Source: Mameliella sp. CS4
GTDB taxonomy: Bacteria > Pseudomonadota > Alphaproteobacteria > Rhodobacterales > Rhodobacteraceae
Assembly (NCBI RefSeq): GCF_019392335.1
Contig: NZ_JAHXRQ010000001.1
Span: forward strand, 124,001 to 188,000
Direction: 5' to 3'
DNA length: 64,000 nt
The translations under genes and the position numbers were made by a program. A model generated the notes under the pieces. It searched no databases. It saw only the letters and a list, made by a program, of their open reading frames with translations, and had not been told where the DNA came from. Positions 34,799 through 48,590 of the stretch are shown piece by piece. Within the stretch, counting starts at the first letter, position 1. Each line of letters opens with the position of its first letter.

Positions 34799-36235
34799 AT
34801 GAAGGTGCTGATGGTCGCCTCGGAATGCGCGCCCTTCGTCAAGACCGGGGGGCTGGCGGACGTGGCGGGTGCCTTGCCGGGCGCGCTGGCGCCGCTGGGG
34901 GTCGAGGTCAAGACCGTCCTGCCCGCCTACCCGGCGCTGTTTCCCCTGCTGGCCAAGGGCAAGGAGGTGGCCAGCTTTGGCGACCTGCCCGGTGGTCCCG
35001 GACGGCTGGTCGAGGTTCAGGCCGAGGGACTGACTCTGCTGCTGCTCGACGCGCCGCAGCTTTTCGACCGGCCCGGCGCGCCCTACACAGGCGCCGATGG
35101 CAAGGACTGGCCCGACAATCACCGCCGCTTTGGCGCGTTGGCGCAGGCGGCGGCGCGGGTTTCCTTTGACGGTCTGGACGGCTGGGTGCCGGACGTGCTG
35201 CACGCGCATGACTGGCAAGCGGGGCTGGCACCGGTCTACCTGAAACAGGACGGACGCACACCGCCCAAGTCGGTCATCACCATCCACAACATCGCCTTCC
35301 AGGGCCGTTTCGGCCCCCAGGTCATGGGCGATCTGCAGTTGCGCAGCGACTGGTTCCACCCCGGAGGGCTGGAATATTACGGCGACGTCAGTTTCCTCAA
35401 GGCGGGGCTGGTCTATGCCGATCACATCACCACCGTCAGCCCGACCTACGCGCGCGAGGTCCTGACCCCGCAATTCGGCATGGGGCTGGATGGGGTACTT
35501 GCGGGCCGGGCCTCAAACCTGACCGGCATCCTGAACGGCATCGACCTGGAGGCCTGGAACCCCAAGAGCGACCCGGCCCTGACGGCGACTTACGGGCTGA
35601 AACGGCTGGGCGCCAAGGCCAAGAACCGCGCCACCCTTGCCGAACGTCTGGGTCTGGACCCGGACCATGACGGCCCGCTCTTCTGTGTCATCAGCCGCCT
35701 GACCCTGCAAAAGGGACTGGACGCGCTGGCCGGTGCCCTGCCCGCGCTGGTCGCGGGTGGCGGACAGCTTGCGCTCTTGGGTTCGGGCGAGCCGGAGCTG
35801 GAACAGGCCTTTCGAGACGCCGCAGCGCGGTTCCCGGGCAAGATCGGGGTCGAGATCGGCTATGACGAGGCGCTCTCACACCTGATGCAGGGTGCGTCCG
35901 ACGCGATCCTGATCCCCTCGCGCTTTGAACCCTGCGGCCTGACCCAGCTGTACGGGCTGCGCTATGGCACCTTGCCCGTGGTGGCGCGGACCGGCGGTCT
36001 GGCCGACACGGTGATCGACGCCAACCATGCAGCACTGGCGGCGGGCGTGGCCACCGGCTTTGTCTTTGACGACGTTTCAATCGCCGGGATCGAGGGGGCG
36101 ATTGCCCGCGCCATCGCCGCCCATGCCGACCGGGACCTCTGGAAACAGATGCAGGCAGCGGCCATGCGTCAGCCCGTGGGCTGGGAAAGCTCCGCCCGCG
36201 ACTATGTCCGGATGTACGAGACGCTCTGCGCATGA
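34799..36235 (+). CDS. glgA: Glycogen synthase (ADP-glucose)
   Basis: Extends alpha-1,4-glucan chains from ADP-glucose. The product has 478 residues, family GT5. N-terminal KTGGLADVAGALPGALAPLG carries the ADP-glucose-binding KTGGL motif; DVLHAHDWQAGLAPVYL and the C-terminal donor-site segment PSRFEPCGLTQLYGLRYGTL with TGGLADTV are intact. Length is normal. It lies four bases after glgC and overlaps glgX by four bases. Confidence 0.97.
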   Translation: MKVLMVASECAPFVKTGGLADVAGALPGALAPLGVEVKTVLPAYPALFPLLAKGKEVASFGDLPGGPGRLVEVQAEGLTLLLLDAPQLFDRPGAPYTGADGKDWPDNHRRFGALAQAAARVSFDGLDGWVPDVLHAHDWQAGLAPVYLKQDGRTPPKSVITIHNIAFQGRFGPQVMGDLQLRSDWFHPGGLEYYGDVSFLKAGLVYADHITTVSPTYAREVLTPQFGMGLDGVLAGRASNLTGILNGIDLEAWNPKSDPALTATYGLKRLGAKAKNRATLAERLGLDPDHDGPLFCVISRLTLQKGLDALAGALPALVAGGGQLALLGSGEPELEQAFRDAAARFPGKIGVEIGYDEALSHLMQGASDAILIPSRFEPCGLTQLYGLRYGTLPVVARTGGLADTVIDANHAALAAGVATGFVFDDVSIAGIEGAIARAIAAHADRDLWKQMQAAAMRQPVGWESSARDYVRMYETLCA

Positions 36236-38330
36236 CCAGGAAATCGGGCGGCACATACGGGATCGGCGCGGGCCGGCCGAACCGGCTGGGCGCGCTCTTT
36301 GACGGCGAAGGCACCAATTTCGCGCTTTTCTCGGAACACGCCCAGCGGGTCGAGCTGTGCCTCTTCTCTGCCGACGGCAAGACAGAGGTGCAGCGCCTTT
36401 CGCTGCCCCAACGGCGCGGCCCGGTCTGGCACGGGTATGTTCCGGGACTGAAGCCCGGCGCCCTTTACGGATACCGCGTCCACGGCCCCTTTGCCCCCGA
36501 GCGCGGCCACCGCTTCAATCCCAACAAGCTGTTGGTCGATCCCTATACCCGCGCCCTGCACGGCGCGTTCAGCACACATCCGGCCACCTTTGGCTACAGC
36601 CCCGGTTCGGGTGACAGCGACCTGTCGTTCAACTCGTCCGACAGCGCGCCTCATACGCCGAAATCCGTGGTCTGGGACCCCGAAGACTACCCCACCGGCG
36701 CCCATAGGCTACGGCGCGGGTGGAGCAACACGGTCATCTACGAGACCCACGTCCGGGGCGGCACGATGCGCCACCCCAAGGTGCCCGAGGCCCTGCGCGG
36801 CACCGTCGAGGGGCTGGCCAGCCAGCCGATGCTGGATCACCTGACCCGTCTCGGCATCACCACGGTCGAACTGCTGCCGGTACAGGCGATCCGGTCGGAA
36901 AACGCGCTGACCGGGCGCGGGCTGGTGAACTACTGGGGCTACAACACGGCCGGGTTCTTTGTTCCCGAACCGCGTTACCTCGGCCCGCAAGGCGTGGCCG
37001 GGTTCCGCCAGATGGTCGAACGCTTCCACGCCGCCGGGATCGAAGTGATCCTCGACGTGGTCTACAACCACTCGGCAGAGGGCGATCACCTTGGTCCCAC
37101 CTTCTCCTTTCGGGGGTTGGACAATGCCTCCTACTATCGCCTCGTCGAGGGACAGCCCCGGTTCTATGTCAACGACACCGGCACCGGGAACACGCTGAAC
37201 ACCGACCATCCCTATGTCCTGCGGATGATCCTGGATTCCCTGCGGTTCTGGGTCGAGTGCATGGGCGTGGACGGGTTCCGCTTTGACCTCGCCACGACGC
37301 TGGGGCGCGAACGCCAGGGGTTCGACCGGCACGGCGGCTTTATGGACGCGCTCAGGCAGGACCCGCTGCTGGCCGAGGTCAAGCTGATCGCCGAACCCTG
37401 GGACCTTGGGCACGGGGGCTATCGACTGGGCCAGTTCCCGCCCGAATTCGCCGAGTGGAACGATCGCTTTCGCGACACTGTCCGGCGCTTCTGGCGCGGT
37501 GACGGGCACGCGGCGCAGGACCTTGGCTCTGCCCTTCTGGGCACGGCGGACCTGTTCGACGCGCGCGGACGGCGCGCCTGGGCCTCGGTCAATTTCGCAG
37601 CCGCCCATGATGGCTTTACGCTGGCCGATGTCACCGCCTATTCGAAACGCCACAATGAGGCCAACGGCGAAGGCAACCGCGACGGCCACAACGCCAACCA
37701 CTCGGACAACCTGGGCGAAGAAGGCGAGACCTCGGACGAGGCGATCCTCTCTGCCCGCCGCCAGCGCGTCCGCAACATGCTGGCCACGGTTCTGCTGTCG
37801 CAGGGCACGCCCATGATCCTTGCGGGCGACGAGGGCGGCAATTCGCAAGGCGGCAACAACAACGCCTATTGCCAGGATAATGAGACCAGCTGGCTGGACT
37901 GGGCCACGATGGACGACGAGCTGATCGGCTTTGTCGCGGCGCTGATCGGGTTTCGCAAGGCGCATGGCGTGCTGCGGCAAGGACGGTTCCTGCACGGGGT
38001 TCAGCGCGCGGACGGCAAGCCCGACGTGGAATGGCGGGGCTTCGACGGCAGCGCGCTCAACTGGCGCGATCCCGGCCTGTCCTCGCTCTGCCTTCTCTTG
38101 CGCTGCTGCGCCGAGGGCCCGGCGGACTGCGACGGTTCGGGCGAGGTCCTGCTGGCCTTCAACCGTGAGGGTGGGGATCAGGTTCTGGAACTGCCCGCAC
38201 CCGCCGGGACATGGCGGCGCGAAATCGACAGCTCGGCGCCCCGCCAACACCCGCAGGACATCACCGAGGCGACCGTCACCGTCGCCGCATTCAGCGTCGC
38301 GGGCTTTGTCCGCCATCCGGAGACACCGAC

Positions 38331-38334
<4 letters not shown>
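36232..38334 (+). CDS. glgX: Glycogen debranching enzyme
   Basis: Isoamylase-type enzyme that removes the short alpha-1,6 stubs left by phosphorylase. The product has 700 residues, family GH13_11: N-terminal CBM48 ([20 protein letters not shown]), then [38 protein letters not shown], the nucleophile region [19 protein letters not shown], the acid/base in [20 protein letters not shown], and [20 protein letters not shown]. It overlaps both neighbours by four bases. Confidence 0.96.
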
Positions 38335-41953
<3,619 letters not shown>

Positions 41954-41965
41954 CGCGGAGGTTTG

Positions 41966-42011
41966 GTACGTTTTGTACAAAACGTACGGCGATTCCGGCA
42001 TTTTGTACAAA
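41966..42011. promoter_or_regulatory. Tandem TTTGTACAAA palindromes before rimP-nusA-infB
   Basis: A perfect 22-bp palindrome at 41966-41987 (arm GTACGTTTTGT) and a shorter one, TTTGTACAAA at 42002-42011, share the same core. Their centres are exactly 30 bp apart, about three helical turns. The second overlaps a possible -35 box TTGTAC (42003-42008), with TTAACA 17 bases further on (42026-42031). This looks like a dimer-pair operator; the binding protein is unknown to me. Confidence 0.65.
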
Positions 42012-42064
42012 GCGGCAAGGTTTCGTTAACATTTCCTGCGAACGCGCCGGTCCGGGCGGGGAGC

Positions 42065-42129
42065 AACGCGCTTGCAAGCGCGTTGGCAAGCGGCTTGGAA
42101 GCCGCTTGACCAAGCCGTTTCGAAACGGC
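42065..42129. repeat. Three consecutive palindromes (locus A)
   Basis: AACGCGCTTGCAAGCGCGTT (42065-42084), a 22-base palindrome with arm CAAGCGGCTT (42087-42108) and GCCGTTTCGAAACGGC (42114-42129) follow one another with gaps of two to five bases. Each is centred on TTNNAA or TTGCAA. The same arrangement occurs at 57111-57174 and 61242-61307. Together with the operator pair and terminator, this accounts for the 341-bp gene-free stretch 41954-42294. Confidence 0.85.
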
Positions 42130-42248
42130 CTGCCCGGCCACGGTCCCGGCCATTCGCGAATCTGCTTGCGTCCATCCAGCGCCTCGCCTATACGCGCCTC
42201 AACAGCGGCGCGCCGAGGTTCAGCCCCGGCGCCCATCGTTCTTTCGAC

Positions 42249-42272
42249 AACGGGCCGCTGGCCCGTTTTTTT
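42249..42272 (+). terminator. Intrinsic terminator upstream of rimP
   Basis: AACGGGCC (42249-42256) pairs with GGCCCGTT (42260-42267) around GCT, followed by five more T. It lies only 22 bases before the rimP ATG, so either the glycogen operon ends here and rimP starts just after, or it is an attenuator in a rimP leader transcribed from the operator/promoter near 42000. Confidence 0.85.
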
Positions 42273-42294
42273 GTGCCCGAAAGGCAAGTGACCG

Positions 42295-42888
42295 ATGACC
42301 GACCTGATCGCAAAGACCGGCATGGACAAGCGTCTTGCGGAGATCGTGCAGCCCGTGATCGAGGACATGGGATTCGACCTGGTGCGCATCCGACTGATGG
42401 GCGGCCAGGTGCCCACCCTGCAGATCATGGCCGAACGCCCCCAAGGCGGGATCGAGGTGGATGAATGCGCCGAGATCTCGACCGCCGTCAGCGCCGTGCT
42501 GGACGTCGAGGACCCGATCATCGACACCTACACGCTGGAGGTCTCCAGCCCCGGCATCGACCGCCCGCTGACGCGGCTCAAGGATTTCGACACCTACGAA
42601 GGCTACGAAGCCCGGCTTGAAACCTCGGAGATGATCGAAGGGCGCAAGCGGTTTCGCGGCGTGCTGGCCGGGGTCGAGGACGGCGAGGTACTGATCAACC
42701 TGGACGAGGGCACCATCGGGCTGCAGTTCGACTGGCTGACCGACGCCAAGCTGGTGATGACGGATGACCTGATCCGCCTCATGCTGAAGGCCCGCAAAAA
42801 GGCCGACGCCCAGGGCGGAAACGATACACTGGACGAGACCAAGTTTGACGAGATCGAGACCGAACAGGCTCGGGACGAGGAGCAATAA
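42295..42888 (+). CDS. rimP: Ribosome maturation factor RimP
   Basis: Assists 30S subunit maturation. The product has 197 residues with the N-terminal domain ([20 protein letters not shown]) and the characteristic [20 protein letters not shown] segment. The acidic C-terminal tail ([18 protein letters not shown]) is common in alphaproteobacteria. It is the first gene of the conserved rimP-nusA-ylxR-infB cluster; nusA starts two bases after its stop. Confidence 0.96.
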   Translation: MTDLIAKTGMDKRLAEIVQPVIEDMGFDLVRIRLMGGQVPTLQIMAERPQGGIEVDECAEISTAVSAVLDVEDPIIDTYTLEVSSPGIDRPLTRLKDFDTYEGYEARLETSEMIEGRKRFRGVLAGVEDGEVLINLDEGTIGLQFDWLTDAKLVMTDDLIRLMLKARKKADAQGGNDTLDETKFDEIETEQARDEEQ

Positions 42889-42890
42889 CA

Positions 42891-44525
42891 ATGGCAATCA
42901 CCTCTGCAAACCAGCTGGAACTCCTGCAGACCGCCGAGGCGGTGGCGCGCGAGAAGATGATCGACCCCGGTCTGGTCGTCGAAGCGATGGAAGAAAGCCT
43001 CGCCCGGGCGGCCAAGTCCCGTTACGGCGCCGAGATGGACATCCGCGTGTCGATCGACCGCCGCACCGGCAAGGCGACCTTTACCCGCGTCCGCACCGTG
43101 GTCGAGGACGAGGACCTGGAGAACTACCAGGCCGAGCTGACCGTCGAGCAGGCCAAGCAGTACCTCGCCGATCCTGCGGTTGGCGACACCTACTCCGAAG
43201 AGGTTCCGCCGGTGGAACTGGGTCGGATCGCGGCACAGTCGGCCAAGCAGGTGATCCTGCAGAAGGTCCGCGAAGCCGAGCGTGACCGTCAGTTCGCCGA
43301 ATTCGAGGATCGCGCCGGCACCATCATCAATGGTGTCGTCAAGCGCGAGGAATACGGCAACGTCATCGTCGACGTGGGCCGTGGCGAGGCGATCCTGCGC
43401 CGCAACGAGAAAATCGGCCGCGAATCGTATCGCCCCGGCGACCGTATCCGCTGCTACATCAAGGATGTGCGGCGTGAGACGCGCGGACCGCAGATCTTCC
43501 TGTCCCGCACCGACCCGCAGTTCATGGCCGAGCTGTTCAAGATGGAAGTGCCGGAAATCTATGACGGCATCATCGAGATCAAGGCCGTCGCCCGCGACCC
43601 GGGCAGCCGCGCCAAGATCGGCGTCGTGTCCTACGACAGCGGCATCGACCCGGTCGGCGCCTGCGTCGGCATGCGCGGCAGCCGCGTTCAGGCCGTCGTG
43701 AACGAGCTGCAAGGCGAAAAGATCGACATCATCCCGTGGAACGAGGACATGCCGACCTTCCTTGTGAACGCATTGCAGCCCGCAGAGGTGAGCAAGGTGG
43801 TCCTGGATGAAGAGGCCGAGCGCATCGAAGTGGTGGTTCCGGACGAGCAGTTGAGCCTTGCCATCGGCCGGCGCGGTCAGAACGTTCGCCTCGCCTCGCA
43901 ACTGACCGGGCTCGATATCGACATCATGACCGAAGAGGAAGAATCGAAGCGGCGCCAAGCCGAGTTCGAGGAACGCACCAAGCTGTTCATGGACACGCTG
44001 GACCTGGATGAGTTCTTTGCCCAGCTTCTGGTCTCCGAAGGCTTCACCAACCTCGAAGAGGTGGCCTATGTCGAACTGGACGAACTACTGGTGATCGACG
44101 GCGTCGACGAGGACACCGCCAACGAATTGCAGGCCCGTGCCCGCGACGTTCTGGAAGAGCAGGCCCGCAAGGCACTGGAACATGCCCGCGAACTGGGCGT
44201 GGACGACAGCCTGGTGAACTTCGAGGGGCTGACCCCGCAGATGGTCGAGGCGCTGGCCGAGGACGGCATCAAGACGCTGGAAGACTTTGCCACCTGCGCC
44301 GACTGGGAACTGGCCGGCGGCTGGACGACCGTGGACGGCCAGCGGGTCAAGGACGACGGTCTGCTGGAGAAGTTCGAGGTCGATCTCGAAGAGGCGCAGA
44401 ACATGGTCATGACCGCGCGCGTCCTGCTTGGCTGGGTTGATCCGACCGAGCTGGAAGCGTCGGAAGACGACGGCGAGGAAGAGCTGGCCGAAGGCGAGGC
44501 CGACACCGACGAGCAGGAGGCGTAA
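42891..44525 (+). CDS. nusA: Transcription termination/antitermination factor NusA
   Basis: RNA-polymerase-associated elongation factor. The product has 544 residues: N-terminal polymerase-binding domain ([20 protein letters not shown]), S1 domain (about 135-200, [20 protein letters not shown]), two KH domains ([38 protein letters not shown]) and two C-terminal helix-hairpin-helix/acidic repeats ([40 protein letters not shown]). The end is very acidic. Normal length and order for the proteobacterial form. Confidence 0.97.
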   Translation: MAITSANQLELLQTAEAVAREKMIDPGLVVEAMEESLARAAKSRYGAEMDIRVSIDRRTGKATFTRVRTVVEDEDLENYQAELTVEQAKQYLADPAVGDTYSEEVPPVELGRIAAQSAKQVILQKVREAERDRQFAEFEDRAGTIINGVVKREEYGNVIVDVGRGEAILRRNEKIGRESYRPGDRIRCYIKDVRRETRGPQIFLSRTDPQFMAELFKMEVPEIYDGIIEIKAVARDPGSRAKIGVVSYDSGIDPVGACVGMRGSRVQAVVNELQGEKIDIIPWNEDMPTFLVNALQPAEVSKVVLDEEAERIEVVVPDEQLSLAIGRRGQNVRLASQLTGLDIDIMTEEEESKRRQAEFEERTKLFMDTLDLDEFFAQLLVSEGFTNLEEVAYVELDELLVIDGVDEDTANELQARARDVLEEQARKALEHARELGVDDSLVNFEGLTPQMVEALAEDGIKTLEDFATCADWELAGGWTTVDGQRVKDDGLLEKFEVDLEEAQNMVMTARVLLGWVDPTELEASEDDGEEELAEGEADTDEQEA

Positions 44526-44532
44526 AACCGGC

Positions 44533-45165
44533 ATGACCAGGGGCGGACAGGCCAAGAACCACGACGACGGACCGGAGCGTAAGTGCATCGCCACAGGCGA
44601 CGTGCAGCCCCGGGACGGGCTGATCCGGTTTGTCCTGGGCCCGGACGGACGCATCGTGCCGGATCTGGCTGGTAAATTGCCGGGACGGGGCGTATATGTA
44701 TCGGCCAACCGGGCGGCGATCGACAAGGCAGCCGCAAAGGGGCTTTTTTCACGGGCGATGAAACAGCCTGTGAAACTCCCCGACGGGCTGTCCGATCTGA
44801 TCGAACAGATGTTGGCGAAGCGGGTCATCGACCTGATCTCGCTGGCGCGGAAGTCGGGACAGGCCATCTCGGGCTACGAGAAGGTCAAGTCCTGGTTGCA
44901 GATGGAAGAGGCCTCGGTGCTGATCCAGGCGGAAGACGGCTCGGGTCGGGGCAAGTCGAAACTGTCGACGCCATATGGCGGCGATTATATCGGCTGGCTG
45001 ACGGCGGATGAACTGGGCATGGCCTTTGGCCGACAAACTGTGATACATGCCGCGCTTGGCTCTGGCGGACTCGTGCCGCGTATTGTAGAGGAAGCCCAGC
45101 GCTTGAAGGGTGTACGCGTCCTGAACGACGCGGATCGCGGTGGCAGGGGCCACCGGAAAGGATGA
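44533..45165 (+). CDS. RNA-binding protein, YlxR (DUF448) plus L7Ae-like domain
   Basis: A 210-residue protein conserved between nusA and infB in alphaproteobacteria. The N-terminal YlxR domain (about 12-75) is seen in ERKCIATGDVQPRDGLIRFV and GKLPGRGVYVSANRAAIDKA; the second half (LAKRVIDLISLARKSGQAIS, then GYEKVKSWLQ) is an L7Ae/L30e-like RNA-binding fold. Its exact role in translation or RNA metabolism is unsettled. The start at 44533 follows nusA after seven bases; infB follows after nine. Confidence 0.9.
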   Translation: MTRGGQAKNHDDGPERKCIATGDVQPRDGLIRFVLGPDGRIVPDLAGKLPGRGVYVSANRAAIDKAAAKGLFSRAMKQPVKLPDGLSDLIEQMLAKRVIDLISLARKSGQAISGYEKVKSWLQMEEASVLIQAEDGSGRGKSKLSTPYGGDYIGWLTADELGMAFGRQTVIHAALGSGGLVPRIVEEAQRLKGVRVLNDADRGGRGHRKG

Positions 45166-45174
45166 AGAAGCTTT

Positions 45175-47679
45175 ATGAGCGATAACGACGGCAAAAAGAC
45201 ATTGGGTGTACGTGGCGGAGCCCGATCGGGCAGTGTGAAGCAGAGCTTCAGCCACGGGCGCACAAAGAACGTCGTGGTGGAGACCAAGCGTAAGCGGGTC
45301 GTCGTACCGAAACCCGGCGCCGGTGGCGGTGCGGGCGGCGGCAAAGGCGGCCAGGTCGGCGGATCGGGTGGCAAGCGCCCGGCCGGCATCTCTGACGCTG
45401 AAATGGAACGCCGCCTGAAGGCACTGCAGGCCGCAAAGGCCCGCGAGGTCGAGGAAGCCGCCAAGCGCGAAGCCGAGGAAAAGGCCCGCGCCGAAGAGCG
45501 TGAGCGCCTCCGCGCCGAAAAGGAACAGAAAGAGCGCGAACAGCGCGAAGCCGAGGAAGCGCTGAAGCGCAAGGCCGAGGAAGAAGAGCGCAAGAAGCGC
45601 GAGGCGGAAGACGCGGCCAAGGCCGCCGCCGTCGCCGCCGCTCAGCCTGCGCCCAAGGCCGACGACCAGGCCCGCGCCAAGCCCAAGAAGGACGACGCGC
45701 CGCGCCGCGCCGCGCCCAACGACCGCGAGGACCAGAAGGGTGGTCGCGGTGGTCGTGGCCGTGGTGGCGACGGTGGCCGCCGTTCGGGCAAGCTGACCCT
45801 GAACCAGGCACTCTCCGGTGGCGAAGGCGGCCGGCAGAAATCCCTGGCCGCGATGAAGCGGAAACAGGAACGCGCCCGCCAGAAGGCGATGGGCGGCCAG
45901 CAGTCCCGCGAGAAGGTGACGCGCGACGTCAAACTGCCCGAGGCGATCACGGTGGCCGAACTGGCCAACCGGATGGCCGAACGGGTGGGCGACGTCGTCA
46001 AGGCGCTGATGAACAGCGGCATCATGGCGACTCAGAACCAGTCGATCGACGCCGACACCGCGGAACTGATCATCGAGGAATTCGGCCACCGCGTGCAGCG
46101 CGTGTCCGATGCCGATGTCGAGGACGTCATCAAGGAGGTCGAGGACAAGCCCGAAGACCTGCAGTCGCGTCCCCCTGTCATCACGATCATGGGCCACGTC
46201 GACCACGGCAAGACCTCGCTTCTGGACGCGATCCGGGATGCCAAGGTGACTGCTGGCGAAGCGGGCGGGATCACCCAGCACATCGGCGCCTACCAGGTGA
46301 CAACCGACAGCGGTGCCGTGCTGAGCTTCCTCGACACGCCGGGCCACGCGGCCTTTACCTCGATGCGTTCGCGCGGGGCACAGGTGACGGATATCGTCGT
46401 TCTGGTCGTGGCCGCGGATGACGCGGTGATGCCGCAGACCGTCGAGGCCATCAACCACGCCAAGGCGGCCGGTGTCCCGATGATCGTGGCGATCAACAAG
46501 GTCGACAAGCCATCGGCCAACCCGACCAAGGTGCGCACCGACCTGCTGCAGCACGAGGTGATCGTCGAGGAACTGTCCGGTGACGTGCAGGACGTCGAGG
46601 TTTCGGCCCATACCGGCCAGGGCCTGGACGAACTGCTGGAAGCCATTGCGCTGCAGGCCGAGATCCTGGAACTGAAGGCGAACCCGAACCGGGCCGCCGA
46701 AGGGGCCGTGATCGAAGCACAGCTGGACGTGGGCCGCGGTCCCGTGGCCACCGTTCTGGTGCAGAACGGGACACTGCGCCAAGGCGACGTCTTTGTCGTC
46801 GGCGAGCAGTACGGCAAGGTCCGCGCGCTGATCAACGACAAGGGCGACCGCGTCAAGGAAGCCGGTCCCTCGGTGCCTGTCGAGGTTCTGGGCCTGAACG
46901 GCACACCCGAAGCGGGCGACGTGCTGAACGTGACCGAGACCGAGGCGCAGGCGCGTGAAATCGCCGAGTACCGCGCCAACCTGGCCAAGGAAAAGCGTGC
47001 CGCGGCGGGTGCCGCCACCACGCTGGACCAGCTGCTGCAGAAGGCCAAGGAAGACGAGAACGTCAGCGAGCTGCCGGTCATCGTCAAGGCGGACGTGCAG
47101 GGCTCGTCCGAGGCCATCGTGCAGGCCCTGGAAAAGGTCGGCAACGACGAGGTCCGCGTGCGGGTCATCCACTATGGCGTGGGTGCCATCACCGAAACGG
47201 ACGTCGGCCTTGCAGAGGCCTCTGGCTGTCCGGTGATCGGCTTTAACGTGCGTGCCAATGCGCCCGCCCGTAACGCCGCCAACCAGAAGGGCGTGGAGAT
47301 CCGCTACTACTCGGTGATCTACGACCTCGTGGACGACGTGAAGGCGGCGGCCTCGGGCCTGCTGTCGAACGAGGTCCGCGAGAACTTCATCGGCTATGCC
47401 AAGATCAAGGAGGTCTTCAAGGTCTCCAACGTCGGCAAGGTGGCGGGCTGTCTCGTCACCGAGGGCGTTGCCCGCCGGTCCGCCGGTGTGCGCCTGCTGC
47501 GTGACGACGTGGTGATCCACGAAGGCACGCTGAAAACGCTCAAGCGTTTCAAGGACGAGGTTGCCGAAGTGCAATCCGGCCAGGAATGCGGCATGGCGTT
47601 CGAGAACTACGACGACATTCGTCCCGACGATGTCATCGAGATCTTCGAGCGCCAGGAAATCGAGCGGTCGCTGGACTGA
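45175..47679 (+). CDS. infB: Translation initiation factor IF-2
   Basis: GTPase that delivers initiator tRNA to the 30S subunit. The product has 834 residues: an N-terminal IF2-specific segment ([20 protein letters not shown]), a long charged, Ala/Glu/Lys-rich helical linker (about 80-170), then the G domain with [23 protein letters not shown] and NKVDK, followed by domains II-IV ([38 protein letters not shown]). All GTPase motifs intact. A strong terminator follows. Confidence 0.97.
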   Translation: MSDNDGKKTLGVRGGARSGSVKQSFSHGRTKNVVVETKRKRVVVPKPGAGGGAGGGKGGQVGGSGGKRPAGISDAEMERRLKALQAAKAREVEEAAKREAEEKARAEERERLRAEKEQKEREQREAEEALKRKAEEEERKKREAEDAAKAAAVAAAQPAPKADDQARAKPKKDDAPRRAAPNDREDQKGGRGGRGRGGDGGRRSGKLTLNQALSGGEGGRQKSLAAMKRKQERARQKAMGGQQSREKVTRDVKLPEAITVAELANRMAERVGDVVKALMNSGIMATQNQSIDADTAELIIEEFGHRVQRVSDADVEDVIKEVEDKPEDLQSRPPVITIMGHVDHGKTSLLDAIRDAKVTAGEAGGITQHIGAYQVTTDSGAVLSFLDTPGHAAFTSMRSRGAQVTDIVVLVVAADDAVMPQTVEAINHAKAAGVPMIVAINKVDKPSANPTKVRTDLLQHEVIVEELSGDVQDVEVSAHTGQGLDELLEAIALQAEILELKANPNRAAEGAVIEAQLDVGRGPVATVLVQNGTLRQGDVFVVGEQYGKVRALINDKGDRVKEAGPSVPVEVLGLNGTPEAGDVLNVTETEAQAREIAEYRANLAKEKRAAAGAATTLDQLLQKAKEDENVSELPVIVKADVQGSSEAIVQALEKVGNDEVRVRVIHYGVGAITETDVGLAEASGCPVIGFNVRANAPARNAANQKGVEIRYYSVIYDLVDDVKAAASGLLSNEVRENFIGYAKIKEVFKVSNVGKVAGCLVTEGVARRSAGVRLLRDDVVIHEGTLKTLKRFKDEVAEVQSGQECGMAFENYDDIRPDDVIEIFERQEIERSLD

Positions 47680-47708
47680 TCCGGCCCCTCGAGCTAAACC
47701 GCAAACAC

Positions 47709-47736
47709 AAAAAGACCCCCGGATCGGGGGTCTTTT
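47709..47736 (+). terminator. Strong intrinsic terminator after infB
   Basis: A 12-bp stem, AAAAGACCCCCG against CGGGGGTCTTTT, with a three-base loop and flanking A and T runs on both sides, so it can also work for the minus-strand gene at 47787. It lies 30 bases after the infB stop. Confidence 0.92.
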
Positions 47737-47786
47737 CATGTCAACTGGATGAAAACCGGGGGCCGTTCCCGCCGTCCCCGGTGATG

Positions 47787-47909
47787 TCAGGCAGGGCGAC
47801 CGGTATAGATTTGCTGGCCGACACGGACCGAGATGCGCCCGTCGGGAAGGGTCTTTTCCAGCAGGCCCTGAACGGACACACAACTGCCGATCACGATTGT
47901 CTTGAGCAT
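47787..47909 (-). CDS. Small protein of 40 residues, unknown function
   Basis: Reading on the minus strand from the ATG at 47909 gives MLKTIVIGSCVSVQGLLEKT, then LPDGRISVRVGQQIYTGRPA and a TGA. GGAGGAG stands six bases before the ATG, one of the strongest ribosome binding sites in the window. The alternating hydrophobic pattern and the VRVGxxxYTGxP end suggest a small beta-barrel. It lies in the 408-bp stretch between infB and mutT. A perfect palindrome AATTTTG-C-CAAAATT (47930-47944) sits just upstream and could be its operator. I do not recognise a family with certainty. Confidence 0.72.
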   Translation of the reverse strand: MLKTIVIGSCVSVQGLLEKTLPDGRISVRVGQQIYTGRPA

Positions 47910-48017
47910 GACACTCCTCCGGTTGTCACAATTTTGCCAAAATTACACCGGGGCCGTTAACAATTCCATAATCCCTTCGTCTATCATCCACGATATGACG
48001 CCCAAATTACGGGCACT

Positions 48018-48052
48018 CGCGCTGAAAGCGCGGGCAACCGGGCTGTTGCCCG
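48018..48052 (-). terminator. Two abutting hairpins after mutT
   Basis: CGCGCT/AGCGCG (48018-48023/48027-48032) and CGGGCAAC/GTTGCCCG (48031-48038/48045-48052) lie 35 bases beyond the mutT stop on the minus strand. They overlap by two bases, so only one can form fully at a time. There is no T-run, so termination is likely but not certain. Confidence 0.5.
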
Positions 48053-48087
48053 CGCCGTCTGTCCGGAAAAAGGTCAGCAGGGCTTGC

Positions 48088-48486
48088 CTAAAGCCAATCC
48101 CTCAGAATCGGGATCAGGGGCACATCGGCAGGCGGCATCGGGTAGTCGCGCAGATCCTGCTTGCGCACCCATTTCAGCGCCTGACCTTCGTTCGACTGCG
48201 GAATCCCGCCCCATTTGCGGCAGGCAAAGAGCGGCATCAGCAGGTGGAAATCGTCATAGCTGTGCGAGGCGAAGGTCAGCGGTGCAAGGCAACTGGACCA
48301 GGTTTCGATCCCCAGTTCCTCGTGCAGTTCGCGAATCAGCGCAGCCTCGGGCGTTTCGCCCGGTTCGACCTTGCCACCGGGAAACTCCCAGAGGCCGGCC
48401 ATGCTCTTGCCCTTGGGTCGCTGGGCCAGCAGGACGCGACCGTCAGCGTCGATCAGGGCGACAGCGGAGACGAGAATGATCTTCAT
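48088..48486 (-). CDS. mutT: 8-oxo-dGTP diphosphatase (MutT/Nudix)
   Basis: Removes oxidised GTP/dGTP from the nucleotide pool. The product has 132 residues with the complete Nudix box GGKVEPGETPEAALIRELHE followed by ELGIE, preceded by VLLAQRPKGKSMAGLWEFPG, which is the MutT form. The downstream SHSYDDFHLLMPLFACRKW segment also fits. It follows argJ on the minus strand after about 100 bp, an order often seen in Rhodobacterales. Confidence 0.92.
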   Translation of the reverse strand: MKIILVSAVALIDADGRVLLAQRPKGKSMAGLWEFPGGKVEPGETPEAALIRELHEELGIETWSSCLAPLTFASHSYDDFHLLMPLFACRKWGGIPQSNEGQALKWVRKQDLRDYPMPPADVPLIPILRDWL

Positions 48487-48590
48487 GACGGGGCCTGTTC
48501 TGGCTGGCGAGGGAGGGAGCGAGGGGCCAGCCCCTCGCGCTCCCCGGAGGTATTTTCAGCCCAAAGAAACCAAGGGCCGCGACGGAAAGG

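Noticed and set aside
44749..47883. Open minus-strand frame of over 1,000 codons
   Set aside because: Antisense to ylxR and infB; same cause. The similar minus-strand frame at 50801-53578 is antisense to secA and is rejected for the same reason.
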